A DNA stretch of 9,983 nt from RECO01 sp050485385. GTDB lineage: Bacteria; Pseudomonadota; Alphaproteobacteria; Geminicoccales; Geminicoccaceae. The position numbers and the translations under genes are program-made. Where the stretch lies: NCBI GenBank assembly GCA_050485385.1, contig JBJHBG010000144.1, forward strand, positions 1 to 9,983, given 5' to 3'. Under the pieces are notes generated by a model that had not been told where the DNA came from, made no database searches, and was given only the letters and a program-made list of their open reading frames with translations. Below, in pieces: positions 1 to 7,159 of the stretch (the stretch's first letter is position 1; each line of letters opens with the position of its first letter).

Positions 1-989
1 GCGTAGAAGGGATCGCGCGTGTTGTCGCTCGCCACCATCACGTCGATGCCGCGCGCCCGCATCTCGTGCAGCAGGGTCACGCCGCGCCGCCGCGGCGTGC
101 GCCCCTGCCAGCGGTCCTGCAGATAGAGGTTGCAAAGCGGCAGCGAGACGATAGCGATGCCGGCCTCGGCGACGAGGTCGAGGGTGCGCAGCGCTTCGGC
201 CTCGTCCTGAACGCCGAGCGAACAGCAGTGCCCGGCGACGACACGGCCCGCAAAGCCCGTCCGGCGTACCGCCAGCGCCAGCTCGCGCAGGCTGGTGGCC
301 GAAGGATCCAGGTTCTCGTCGACGTGGAGATCGACGTCGAGCCCGCGCTCGGCGGCAAGGCCCAGGAAACGGTCGAGCTGCGGTGCGAGATCGTCCTGCA
401 TCCACGGCACCAGCCCGAGACTGCCGCCATGCGCGGCGACGAGATCGGCAAGATACGGCCCCTTCGCCCCTTCGTAGTCGTCCAGCACGGCGATGGAGAC
501 CGCCTGGAGGGCGATGCGGCCGGCCCAGCGCTCGCGCGCGGCCGCGAAGACCGGCCAGGAGATCACGGCTTGCGCGCCGGAGCTGTCGAGGTGGGTGCGG
601 ATGGCCGTCGTGCCGTGCGCCCAGGCGCAACGGAGCGCGAAGTCCATACGGGCGGCCACCTCCTCCGCCCGCCAGTGGGCCTCGCGGTCGCTGCGCACGG
701 TCTCCAGGGCGGACGCGAAGCTGCCGTCGGCGTTGCGCGCCCGCGGCCAGATGTGCCCCTTGTCCAGATGCGTGTGGACGTCGAGCGGCGCCGGCCAGAC
801 CATGCGCCGCCCCAGCGCCAGCCGTTCGCCCTCGGGGGCCGCGAGGCGTCCGTCGACGATGCCGAGGTCGAGTTGCACGACGCCTTCGTGGTCGGGGGCA
901 GCGTGGGCGAAGCCTTCGACGAGGCAGGCCGGAACGCTCACCTCGGCGAGGGTGTAGGGACGGTCGGCGGGCGGCTGCACGGGCCTCAT
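1..989 (-). CDS. Cytosine-deaminase-family amidohydrolase (partial, 3' end outside window)
   Basis: This is a metal-dependent deaminase/amidohydrolase of the COG0402 CodA-like group, a TIM-barrel cytoplasmic enzyme acting on N-heterocycles. About 329 residues are visible; E. coli CodA has 427, so roughly 100 are missing. The metal ligands are H72 and H74 (VHTHLDKGH), H222 (DLHVDE), and D322 (ASDNTRDPFY). E225 fits the catalytic Glu217 of CodA and H254 (AGHCCSL) fits His246, with almost identical spacing. The segment LPLCNLYLQDRW followed by TPRRRGVT matches the CodA region just before the last Asp ligand. The positions matching CodA Gln156 and Asp314 appear to be V168 and N323, so cytosine itself may not be the substrate. 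The ATG overlaps the permease stop (ATGA), which fixes the start and indicates translational coupling with the ABC transporter. Family assignment is firm; substrate is unknown. Confidence 0.88.
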   Translation of the reverse strand, partial: MRPVQPPADRPYTLAEVSVPACLVEGFAHAAPDHEGVVQLDLGIVDGRLAAPEGERLALGRRMVWPAPLDVHTHLDKGHIWPRARNADGSFASALETVRSDREAHWRAEEVAARMDFALRCAWAHGTTAIRTHLDSSGAQAVISWPVFAAARERWAGRIALQAVSIAVLDDYEGAKGPYLADLVAAHGGSLGLVPWMQDDLAPQLDRFLGLAAERGLDVDLHVDENLDPSATSLRELALAVRRTGFAGRVVAGHCCSLGVQDEAEALRTLDLVAEAGIAIVSLPLCNLYLQDRWQGRTPRRRGVTLLHEMRARGIDVMVASDNTRDPFY

Positions 990-1858
990 TGCTCCCGCTT
1001 CACCGCACTCTCGTGCCACTTCCTGAGCATCAGGTGCGAGAGCAGTGCGAAGGCCATGAAGATGACGATACCGGCGAGCGAGATCAGGATCAGAGCCGCG
1101 AACATGCGCGGGATGTTCAGCCGGTACCCCGCCTCCAGGATGCGGTAGGCGAGACCGGAGCCGGCGCCGGCGGTACCGGCCGCGAACTCGGCGACGATGG
1201 CGCCGATGAGCGCGAGGCCGCCGGCGATGCGGAGGCCGCCCAGGAAATAGGGCATCGCCGCCGGCAGCCGCAGATAGCGGAGCGTCTGCCAACGGTCGGC
1301 GCCGTAGAGTTGAAAGAGGTTTTGCAGGTTGTGGTCGGCGCTGTTCAAGCCGAGCGTCGTGTTCGACAGGATCGGAAAGAAAGCGACGATCCAGGCGCAG
1401 ATGAGCAACGCCGCGTAGGTGTTGTCGACGTAGATCAGGATGAGCGGGGCGATGGCGACGATCGGCGTCACCTGGAGCACCACGGCGAACGGGAAGAGCG
1501 ACAGCTCGACCCATTTGGACAGGCTGAAGAGCACGGCGAGGCCCACACCGCCGACGATGGCGACGCCGAGCGCCATGAAGGTGATCTGGAGCGTCACCAT
1601 GAGCGAGGCGGAGAGCGTGCCCCAATCGCGCACCAGCGTCGTCAGTACCTGCGTCGGCCCGGGCAGGATGTAGTGCGGGATCTGGTTGTACCAGACGACC
1701 AACTCCCAGAGCCCCACGGCCACGAGCGAGATCGCCAACGGCGCAGTCCACTTGACCCAGCGCTCCACCCGCGCGCGGCGCTGGTGCGCTTCGGCGAGTG
1801 CGGTGTCCTGCAACGCCGCGGTCTCGATCACCGCGGGCGGCCGGAGTGCGGTCGACAT
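986..1858 (-). CDS. ABC transporter permease, NMT1/SsuC/ThiX-type importer
   Basis: This is the inner-membrane permease (BPD_transp_1 family) of a type I importer. From the start chosen here it has 290 residues. A polar N-terminus of about 35 residues is followed by about six hydrophobic segments, near residues 37-56, 88-112, 118-142, 147-165, 205-227 and 252-277. The cytoplasmic EAA-type loop that docks on the ATPase lies at about 182-203 (LYGADRWQTLRYLRLPAAMP), with the conserved G and the LP pair. An open frame extends 17 residues further upstream, but those residues lie inside the ATPase gene. The ATG at 1858 shares one base with the ATPase stop (TGATG) and follows a GGGGGAGGG ribosome binding site, so it is preferred. 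The downstream amidohydrolase overlaps by ATGA. Substrate cannot be read from the permease. Confidence 0.92.
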   Translation of the reverse strand: MSTALRPPAVIETAALQDTALAEAHQRRARVERWVKWTAPLAISLVAVGLWELVVWYNQIPHYILPGPTQVLTTLVRDWGTLSASLMVTLQITFMALGVAIVGGVGLAVLFSLSKWVELSLFPFAVVLQVTPIVAIAPLILIYVDNTYAALLICAWIVAFFPILSNTTLGLNSADHNLQNLFQLYGADRWQTLRYLRLPAAMPYFLGGLRIAGGLALIGAIVAEFAAGTAGAGSGLAYRILEAGYRLNIPRMFAALILISLAGIVIFMAFALLSHLMLRKWHESAVKREQ

Positions 1859-2631
1859 CAGCCCTCCCCCATCGCCCGTTGCAGTTCGGCCGACGCCTCG
1901 CGGCACCACTGGTTGTAGGGCTCGGAGGTGCGGAAGTCGTCGCCGCGCGGATAGGGTGCGTCCACCCGGACCTCGCCGACGATGCGCCCCGGCCGCGCCG
2001 CCATCACCAGGATCCGCTCCGACAAATAGACGCTCTCGTAGACGCTGTGGGTGACGAACACGACGGTGAAACGGCGGCTCGACCAGAGGTTCAAAAGGTC
2101 GTTGTTGAGCTTGAAGCGGGTGATCTCGTCGAGGGCGGCGAAGGGCTCGTCCATCAACAGCACCTTGGGCTCGGTCACGAGTGCGCGAGCGATGGAGACG
2201 CGCATCTTCATGCCGCCGGAAAGCTCACGCGGATAGGCCCGCCAGAACTCCCGGAGCCCGACCAGTTCCAAGGCCTCGAAGACCACGGCCTCGACCCGCC
2301 GCTTGGGCATGCGTTGCAGACGAAGCGGCAGGTAGACGTTGTCGAACACCGTGGCCCAGGGCATCAGCGTCGGCTCCTGGAAGACGAAGCCGATGTCGCC
2401 GACCCTGACCCCGCCGGCCCAGACGAGTCGGCCGGCGCTGACACCGGAAAGGCGGGCGATGATGCGCAGCGCGGTACTCTTGCCGCAGCCGGAGGGACCG
2501 AGCAGGCTCACGAACTCGTGCTCGCCGACAGCGAGGTCGAGGTTCTCCAGCGCGACGGTGCCGTTCTGGAACGTCTTGTGGACGCCCTCGAGGGCGACCA
2601 GGGGCGGCTTCGCCCCTTGGATCGCGTCCAT
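1858..2631 (-). CDS. ABC transporter ATP-binding protein, SsuB/TauB/ThiZ-type
   Basis: This is the cytoplasmic ATPase that powers the importer. It has 257 residues from the ATG at 2631; a GTG three codons earlier (2640) is also possible. Counting from the GTG, the motifs are Walker A GPSGCGKST at 48-56, the Q-loop Q88 in VFQEPTLMPW, the signature LSGGM at 140-144, Walker B LLMDEP at 161-166 and the switch H198 in VFVTHS. All catalytic residues are present. The ATG is favoured because AGGG lies eight bases before it, whereas the GTG has only an adjacent AGG. The gene follows the binding-protein stop at 2659 by a short gap and overlaps the permease start by one base. The sequence resembles the nitrate/sulfonate/taurine/thiamine-precursor importer ATPases; specificity comes from the binding protein. 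Confidence 0.94.
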   Translation of the reverse strand: MDAIQGAKPPLVALEGVHKTFQNGTVALENLDLAVGEHEFVSLLGPSGCGKSTALRIIARLSGVSAGRLVWAGGVRVGDIGFVFQEPTLMPWATVFDNVYLPLRLQRMPKRRVEAVVFEALELVGLREFWRAYPRELSGGMKMRVSIARALVTEPKVLLMDEPFAALDEITRFKLNNDLLNLWSSRRFTVVFVTHSVYESVYLSERILVMAARPGRIVGEVRVDAPYPRGDDFRTSEPYNQWCREASAELQRAMGEG

Positions 2632-2658
2632 CCCGTCCACCCTAGGGCTGCCCGCGGT

Positions 2659-3663
2659 TCACTGGCCCAGGAGTTCGGCCTTCAACTCCAGACCGACGCC
2701 CTTGTTGACGAAGTCGAGGGTGTAGGCCTTGCGGAAGTCGAGGTCGGCCGGATAGACGCCCCAACTGACCGCCTTCTCGAAGAAGCTCTCCCAGCGCTCG
2801 TCGGTCATCGCACCGATGCCGAGCGTCAGGCTGTCGCCGCTGTCGACGATCTCGTATTCCAGCATCTTGGCGCGGGAGAAGTCGAGCTGCTCGTCGGTCA
2901 TGTCGGGATTGTCGGCCTTGATCAGCTCGTTGGCCGCCGTCGGGTCGCCGTAGAGGTAGCTCACCCAGCCCTCGATCGAGGCATCGACGAAGCGCTGCAC
3001 GAGGTCCGGGTCGCGGTCGAGCGTGGCCTGCATGACGTCGATGGTGGTCGAGTAGCTGTCGTAGCCGGCGTCCGCCAACATCAACACCACGGGCTCGAAA
3101 CCGCCCTCGTTGATGATGGCGAGCGGCTCCGAGGTAACGTAGCCCTGCTGCACTTTGTTGCGGTCGGCGATGAAGGGCGCCGGGTTGAAGGTGTAGGGCT
3201 CGATCTGGCTCTCGCTCAGGCCGTAGACGCTCTCCAACCACAGCCAGAAGGTATTGCGACCGCCGGCACCGAGTAGGAGCGTCTTGTCGTGCAGGTCCTC
3301 CAAGCCGTCGATGCCGGCATCGGGATGGGCCAGCAGAACCTGCGGCTCCTTCTGGAAAATGGCGGCGATGGTGACCATCGGGATGTCGTTCTGCACGGCA
3401 TTGAACGCGCCGAACTTGTTGCCGCCCATGTTGAAGTCGATGCGACCCGCGGCGAGCAATTGGGTGTGGTTGACCTGCGGTCCACCCGGCCGAATCGTCA
3501 CATCCAGTCCATATCGCTCGTAAATCCCCTCGGCGACAGCCTGATAATAGCCGCCGTGCTCCGCCTGCGCCTTCCAATTCGTGCCGAACGTCACCTCGTC
3601 GAGCGCAGTCGCCGGACCGGCCAGCCCCACGCCGAGCGCCACCGCCACAACCCAAGTCCGCAT
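2659..3663 (-). CDS. Periplasmic substrate-binding protein, NMT1/THI5-like
   Basis: This is the first gene of the operon, 334 residues long, and binds the transported substrate in the periplasm. Residues 1-20 form a signal peptide (MRTWVVAVALGVGLAGPATA) with an AxA-type cleavage site and no lipobox Cys, so the protein should be soluble. The mature N-terminus carries the NMT1/THI5 pattern FGTNWKAQAEHGGYYQA followed by GIYERYGLDV and PGGPQV, typical of ThiY-like and related pyrimidine-precursor binders. Further conserved blocks are FQKEPQVLLAHP near 103-114 and VQQGYVTSEP at 171-180. A GAGG ribosome binding site lies nine bases before the ATG. The family includes binders of N-formylaminopyrimidine (ThiY), sulfonates and other small molecules. 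The adjacent deaminase-like enzyme suggests a pyrimidine-like or related heterocycle, which is inference. Confidence 0.9.
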   Translation of the reverse strand: MRTWVVAVALGVGLAGPATALDEVTFGTNWKAQAEHGGYYQAVAEGIYERYGLDVTIRPGGPQVNHTQLLAAGRIDFNMGGNKFGAFNAVQNDIPMVTIAAIFQKEPQVLLAHPDAGIDGLEDLHDKTLLLGAGGRNTFWLWLESVYGLSESQIEPYTFNPAPFIADRNKVQQGYVTSEPLAIINEGGFEPVVLMLADAGYDSYSTTIDVMQATLDRDPDLVQRFVDASIEGWVSYLYGDPTAANELIKADNPDMTDEQLDFSRAKMLEYEIVDSGDSLTLGIGAMTDERWESFFEKAVSWGVYPADLDFRKAYTLDFVNKGVGLELKAELLGQ

Positions 3664-3683
3664 CGTCCGCCCCCTCGCTGTCG

Positions 3684-3702
3684 TGCTCGCTGGTGGCGAG
3701 CA
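3684..3702 (-). promoter_or_regulatory. Hairpin in the leader of the ABC/deaminase operon
   Basis: A perfect 7-bp inverted repeat, TGCTCGC and GCGAGCA around a 5-base loop, lies just upstream of the ribosome binding site of the binding-protein gene. The 187-base divergent gap 3664-3850 shows nothing else firm. No thiamine-pyrophosphate or other riboswitch core was recognised and no convincing sigma-70 promoter is visible. The hairpin could be a leader structure or a dyad bound by a repressor, or it could be chance in GC-rich DNA. Confidence 0.3.
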
Positions 3703-3850
3703 AGCGTCGTGCCAGCCCCGCCGAGCTTGGCGCCCGCGCGCACCACCCCGCCGCGTGCCCGTGCGAGAAGCACGATGCCAGCTCTCGGGTCAACCGTCCC
3801 TGCGCCACCTCGCCGCTTGGCAAGTCGGCAGCATCGAGTAAGGGTGGGGC

Positions 3851-4453
3851 ATGTGGCAAGCCTGGGTGCTGGCAGGTCTATGGCTCGTGCATCCCTCGCC
3901 CGGTCGGGCCGAGGCGGACGAGCGCCTGCAACTCGACGGCATCGCCTTCGCCGCCGAACACGGCAACGTGCGGCTGATCGACGGCTGGGGCCGTGGGACC
4001 GACGACGACCCCTATGTCGTGGTCGAGGAGATCCACGGCGACGGCGCCTCCATCCTCACCATCCGCAACGTGGAGCGCCGCTTCGGCGAACCCGCCCGCT
4101 TCGGCAGCGGCATCGGCTTCGTCCTCCAAAAGATCGTGACCAACCGCACCGGCCGCACGTGGCATAATTTCGAGATGGAACTCCGCGAATACATCGAACT
4201 TCCCAGCGGCTATTTCGACGGTTTGAGCTTTGGCCAAGGTAAACAAAATCGTGAGGACAGCTTCGTCTCGGATCGGTTCGATACCATCGAAATCATCGAC
4301 GAGCCCACCGACCGGTTGATCTACGAGGATGGCGACGTCGGGCCGGGCGAAACGGTGACGATGCAACTCGTCGTCACCGACTACTCGCCGCAATCGACGT
4401 TCTTCCTGTTCCAGCGCTCGGAAGCCCCGCTCGCCGCGTTGGAAGGTCGCTAA
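3851..4453 (+). CDS. Exported protein of unknown function
   Basis: I do not recognise a named family for this 200-residue protein. Residues 1-20 (MWQAWVLAGLWLVHPSPGRA) look like a signal peptide with cleavage after GRA, so it should be periplasmic or secreted. The mature chain is acidic and rich in alternating beta-strand-like stretches. The segment IVTNRTGRTWHNFEMELRE at about 95-113 resembles the V-x-N-x-TG-x-x-W-x-x-F pattern seen in some secreted beta-sandwich proteins. There are no further membrane segments, no Cys in the mature part and no evident catalytic motif. AGGGTGG lies a few bases before the ATG. The next gene (SIMPL family) starts 52 bases downstream on the same strand, so the two may be co-transcribed. 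Third-position G/C bias and the signal peptide support a real gene; function is unknown. Confidence 0.78.
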   Translation: MWQAWVLAGLWLVHPSPGRAEADERLQLDGIAFAAEHGNVRLIDGWGRGTDDDPYVVVEEIHGDGASILTIRNVERRFGEPARFGSGIGFVLQKIVTNRTGRTWHNFEMELREYIELPSGYFDGLSFGQGKQNREDSFVSDRFDTIEIIDEPTDRLIYEDGDVGPGETVTMQLVVTDYSPQSTFFLFQRSEAPLAALEGR

Positions 4454-4493
4454 TCTTCCGTTCATCGGCACCGAGCGACAGAAGCCTTCTTCC

Positions 4494-4500
4494 AAGGAGG
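4494..4500 (+). promoter_or_regulatory. Strong ribosome binding site of the SIMPL gene
   Basis: AAGGAGG is a full match to the anti-Shine-Dalgarno sequence and lies five bases before the ATG at 4506. It is the strongest such site in the window, fixes the start and suggests efficient translation. Confidence 0.8.
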
Positions 4501-4505
4501 TTCCC

Positions 4506-5183
4506 ATGCGCGCCATCGCCGCCGCCATTGCCATCCTGCTCGTGACCCAGACGGCCGTCGCCAACGAGCCGAACGTCACCCGGCTGAACCTCGGCGAGAC
4601 CGCCAGCCGCGACCTCGCCGACGACCGCTACGTCGCCACGTTGCAGGGCCAGGGCGAAGGCGCCGACGCCGCTGCCGCCCAGGCGGCCCTCAACCGGCAG
4701 ATGCGCGAAGCCCTCGCCGCCGTCGCGGACGTCGACGGGTTGGAGGCCACCACCGAGAGCTATTGGGTGCAGGCGCGCGAGCGCGAGGACGAGACGGTCG
4801 TCTGGATCGCGCGGCAGAGCCTGCGTCTCGAGACCGCCGACCGCGAGTTGCTGCTGGACCACGTCTCGCCCCTCCAGGCGCTGGGGCTTTCGACCCAGCT
4901 ACTCGGCTCCAGGCTCTCGGCGGCGGGCCACGCCAGCGTGCGCGACGAACTGACGGCCGAAGCACTCACCGCGCTCCGGGACCGGGCCATGATGGTGGCC
5001 GCGACGCTCGGCCTCCGCTTCGACGGCTTTGCCGAGGTCTCGCTGGACGGCATGCGTCCCATGCCGATGCCGCGTGCGGCGATGATGGAGGCACGCGCCG
5101 ATGCACCGGTCATGACCGAAGGCTCGTCGACGGTCAGCGTGACCGTGTCGGCAACGGCACTGATGGGACCGGCGGCACCCTGA
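4506..5183 (+). CDS. SIMPL domain (DUF541) exported protein
   Basis: This 225-residue protein has a signal peptide (MRAIAAAIAILLVTQTAVAN, cleavage near ANA/NEP). It is followed by a SIMPL/DUF541 domain filling the rest. The family pattern is visible: an N-terminal strand with LNLGETASRDLADDRYVATL, an alpha-helical stretch of alternating Ala and polar residues (about 54-75), WVQAREREDETVVWIARQSL as the middle strand pair, the helix with LTAEALTALRDRAMMVAATLGL near 149-170, and the closing strand GSSTVSVTVSATALM (206-220). Known relatives (for example BP26/Omp28 of Brucella and E. coli YggE) are periplasmic or outer-membrane associated; their biochemical role is poorly defined, with links to stress tolerance. 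Length is normal. It probably shares a transcript with the exported protein upstream. It converges on aspS, with 26 bases between the stops. Confidence 0.88.
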   Translation: MRAIAAAIAILLVTQTAVANEPNVTRLNLGETASRDLADDRYVATLQGQGEGADAAAAQAALNRQMREALAAVADVDGLEATTESYWVQAREREDETVVWIARQSLRLETADRELLLDHVSPLQALGLSTQLLGSRLSAAGHASVRDELTAEALTALRDRAMMVAATLGLRFDGFAEVSLDGMRPMPMPRAAMMEARADAPVMTEGSSTVSVTVSATALMGPAAP

Positions 5184-5209
5184 GCCGAGGGCGCGCCTGC
5201 ACCCGGCCT

Positions 5210-7000
5210 TCAGCTCTCGGCGGCGAGCGCCTCGCGCGCCGTCAGCGAGAGGTTGATGTGCAACTCCTTCAGCTGCTTCTCGCTGACCGGCGAAGGCGCC
5301 CCCATCAGGGGGTCCTCGGCCTTCTGGTTCATGGGGAAGGCCGTCACCTCGCGGATGTTCTCGGTGCCGGCGAGCAGCATGACGATGCGGTCGATGCCGG
5401 GGGCGATGCCACCGTGGGGCGGGGCGCCGAAGTGGAGCGCTCGGAACATCCCGCCGAAGCGCTCCTCCAGCACCGAGCGGTCGTAGCCGGCGATCTCGAA
5501 CGCCTTCAGCATGATGTCCGGTCGGTGGTTGCGGATGGCACCGGAGGACAGCTCCACGCCGTTGCAGACGATGTCGTACTGAAAGGCGAGGATGTCCAAG
5601 GGATCCTTGGTCTCCAGTGCCTCCAGCCCACCTTGCGGCATGGAGAAGGGGTTGTGCGAGAAGGCCACGGCCTTCGCCTCCTCGTCGTACTCGAACATCG
5701 GAAAGTCGACGATCCAGCAGAAGCGGAAGGCGTCGGGCTCGACCAGGTCCAAGAGCTCGCCGAGCTTGGCGCGCACCGCACCGGCAAGCGCTGCCGCCTT
5801 CGCCGCCTTGTCGCAGGCGAAGAAGACCGCATCGCCGTCCTGCAGGCCGAGCCGCTCACGCAGCGCGTCGAGCCGGGGTGCGTCGAGGAATTTGGCAACC
5901 GGGCCCCTCGCCTCGCCGTCCTGGAACTGGATGTAGCCGAGGCCTGGTGCCCCCAGGCTCTGGGCGAAGCCGATCATGCCGTCGAAGAAGCTCCGCGGTC
6001 GGCCGACCGCACCGGGGGCTGGGATGGCCCGCACCGCGGCACCCTTGGCGACCGCACCGGCGAACACCTTGAAGTCCGAGCCGGCGAACACGTCGCCGAC
6101 CTCGGCGCAGGCGATGGGGATGCGCAGATCGGGCTTGTCCGTCCCGTATTTCAGCATCGCCTCCTTGTAGGGGATGCGCGGAAAGGGGCTGTCGATGCGG
6201 CGGTCGCTGAACTCGCGAAAGACGCCGGCCATCACCGGCTCGACCGCTTGGAAGACGTCCTCCTGCTCGACGAACGCCATCTCCAGATCGAGCTGGTAGA
6301 ACTCGCCGGGCGAGCGGTCGGCGCGGGCGTCCTCGTCGCGGAAGCAGGGGGCGATCTGGAAGTAGCGGTCGAAGCCCGACATCATGAAGAGCTGCTTGTA
6401 CTGCTGCGGCGCCTGCGGCAGCGCGTAGAAGCGGCCCGGATGCAGCCGCGACGGCACCAGGAAGTCGCGCGCGCCCTCGGGCGAACTGGCCGTCAGGATC
6501 GGCGTCTGGAACTCGACGAAGCCCTGCGCCTCCATCCGCCGGCGGATCGAGGCGATGACCTTCGAGCGCAGCATGACGTTGGCGTGCATGCGCTCGCGGC
6601 GCAGGTCGAGGAACCGATATTTGAGCCGCGTCTCCTCGGGGTAGTCGCGGTCGGCGTTGACCTCCAACGGCAATGGATCGGCCGTGGCGAGCACCTCCAG
6701 CGAGCGGGCCCGGACCTCGATCTTGCCCGTCTTCAGCTTCGGATTCACCGTCTCCGGCGAGCGCGCCACCACCTCGCCGGTCACCGCGAACACGCTCTCC
6801 AGCCGCAGGCCCTCGGCGATGGCGAAGGGCTCGGTTCCGGGCTGGAAGACCACCTGCGTGAGCCCGTAGTGGTCGCGCAGGTCGATGAACAGAAGCTGGC
6901 CGTGGTCGCGCTTGCGGTGCACCCAGCCGGACAGCCGCACCGTCGTGCCGACGTCGTCGGCGCCGAGATCGGCACAGGTGTGGGTACGGTAGGGGTGCAT
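5210..7000 (-). CDS. aspS: Aspartyl-tRNA synthetase, bacterial type
   Basis: This class II synthetase charges tRNA(Asp) with aspartate in the cytoplasm. It has 596 residues, a normal length. The N-terminal OB-fold anticodon-binding domain (about 1-110) contains GWVHRKRDHGQ. The catalytic core has motif 2 as FRDEDARADRSPGEFYQ (220-236). The bacterial GAD insertion lies at about 290-420, and motif 3 as GIAPGIDRIVMLL (531-543). The ATG at 7000 (MHPYRTHT) fits the family N-terminus and follows AGAGG by about eight bases; the open frame runs 23 codons further upstream without family similarity. H33 occupies the position of His31 in Pseudomonas aeruginosa AspRS, which is Leu in E. coli. This is a mark of non-discriminating enzymes that also make Asp-tRNA(Asn) for GatCAB. 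The gene is divergent from rnd. Confidence 0.98.
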   Translation of the reverse strand: MHPYRTHTCADLGADDVGTTVRLSGWVHRKRDHGQLLFIDLRDHYGLTQVVFQPGTEPFAIAEGLRLESVFAVTGEVVARSPETVNPKLKTGKIEVRARSLEVLATADPLPLEVNADRDYPEETRLKYRFLDLRRERMHANVMLRSKVIASIRRRMEAQGFVEFQTPILTASSPEGARDFLVPSRLHPGRFYALPQAPQQYKQLFMMSGFDRYFQIAPCFRDEDARADRSPGEFYQLDLEMAFVEQEDVFQAVEPVMAGVFREFSDRRIDSPFPRIPYKEAMLKYGTDKPDLRIPIACAEVGDVFAGSDFKVFAGAVAKGAAVRAIPAPGAVGRPRSFFDGMIGFAQSLGAPGLGYIQFQDGEARGPVAKFLDAPRLDALRERLGLQDGDAVFFACDKAAKAAALAGAVRAKLGELLDLVEPDAFRFCWIVDFPMFEYDEEAKAVAFSHNPFSMPQGGLEALETKDPLDILAFQYDIVCNGVELSSGAIRNHRPDIMLKAFEIAGYDRSVLEERFGGMFRALHFGAPPHGGIAPGIDRIVMLLAGTENIREVTAFPMNQKAEDPLMGAPSPVSEKQLKELHINLSLTAREALAAES

Positions 7001-7041
7001 GACGACGTCCTCTGGGAGCGGCGATGATGGCGGGCAGGTCG

Positions 7042-7060
7042 CCCCGCCGACGTGGCGGGG
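7042..7060. promoter_or_regulatory. Hairpin in the aspS-rnd intergenic region
   Basis: A perfect 7-bp repeat CCCCGCC / GGCGGGG surrounds a 5-base loop (GACGT). It lies 41-59 bases upstream of the aspS ATG and about 100 bases upstream of rnd. It has no trailing T-run in either direction, so it is not a standard terminator. It may be a leader structure of the aspS mRNA or simply GC-rich chance. Confidence 0.3.
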
Positions 7061-7101
7061 AGAGGCCACGGCTCCCGGTCCGTGTCAAGGCAGCCGGCGC
7101 T

Positions 7102-7129
7102 TTGCCTCCGCCGTTCGCGAGCCTATGTG
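7102..7129 (+). promoter_or_regulatory. Possible weak sigma-70 promoter of rnd
   Basis: TTGCCT (7102-7107) and TATGTG (7124-7129) are separated by 16 bases, about 30 bases before the rnd ATG. The -35 matches four of six and the -10 three of six consensus bases, so this is only a candidate. Confidence 0.25.
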
Positions 7130-7159
7130 TACGCCCTGTCCCTCTCTCGAAGATCGTCC

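Noticed and set aside
383..1918. Long open frame (511 codons) on the plus strand
   Set aside because: It is antisense to the amidohydrolase and permease genes, has an Arg/Pro/Gly-rich low-complexity product and reflects high GC content.
1798..3276. Long open frame (492 codons) on the plus strand
   Set aside because: It is the mirror of the ATPase and binding-protein genes, whose family motifs are clear on the minus strand.
3765..3793. Sigma-70 promoter for the ABC operon starting from TTGACC (minus strand, 3788-3793)
   Set aside because: The -35 match is good, but the hexamer 17 bases on is CTTCTC, which does not resemble a -10 element.
3664..3850. Thiamine-pyrophosphate riboswitch upstream of the NMT1/THI5-like operon
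   Set aside because: The conserved CTGAGA and ACCTGA-type elements are not present on the minus strand of this gap, so a thiamine label for the operon is not supported by regulation.
4763..7027. Very long open frame (754 codons) on the plus strand
   Set aside because: It crosses the SIMPL gene out of frame and then lies antisense to aspS; there are no recognisable domains in it.
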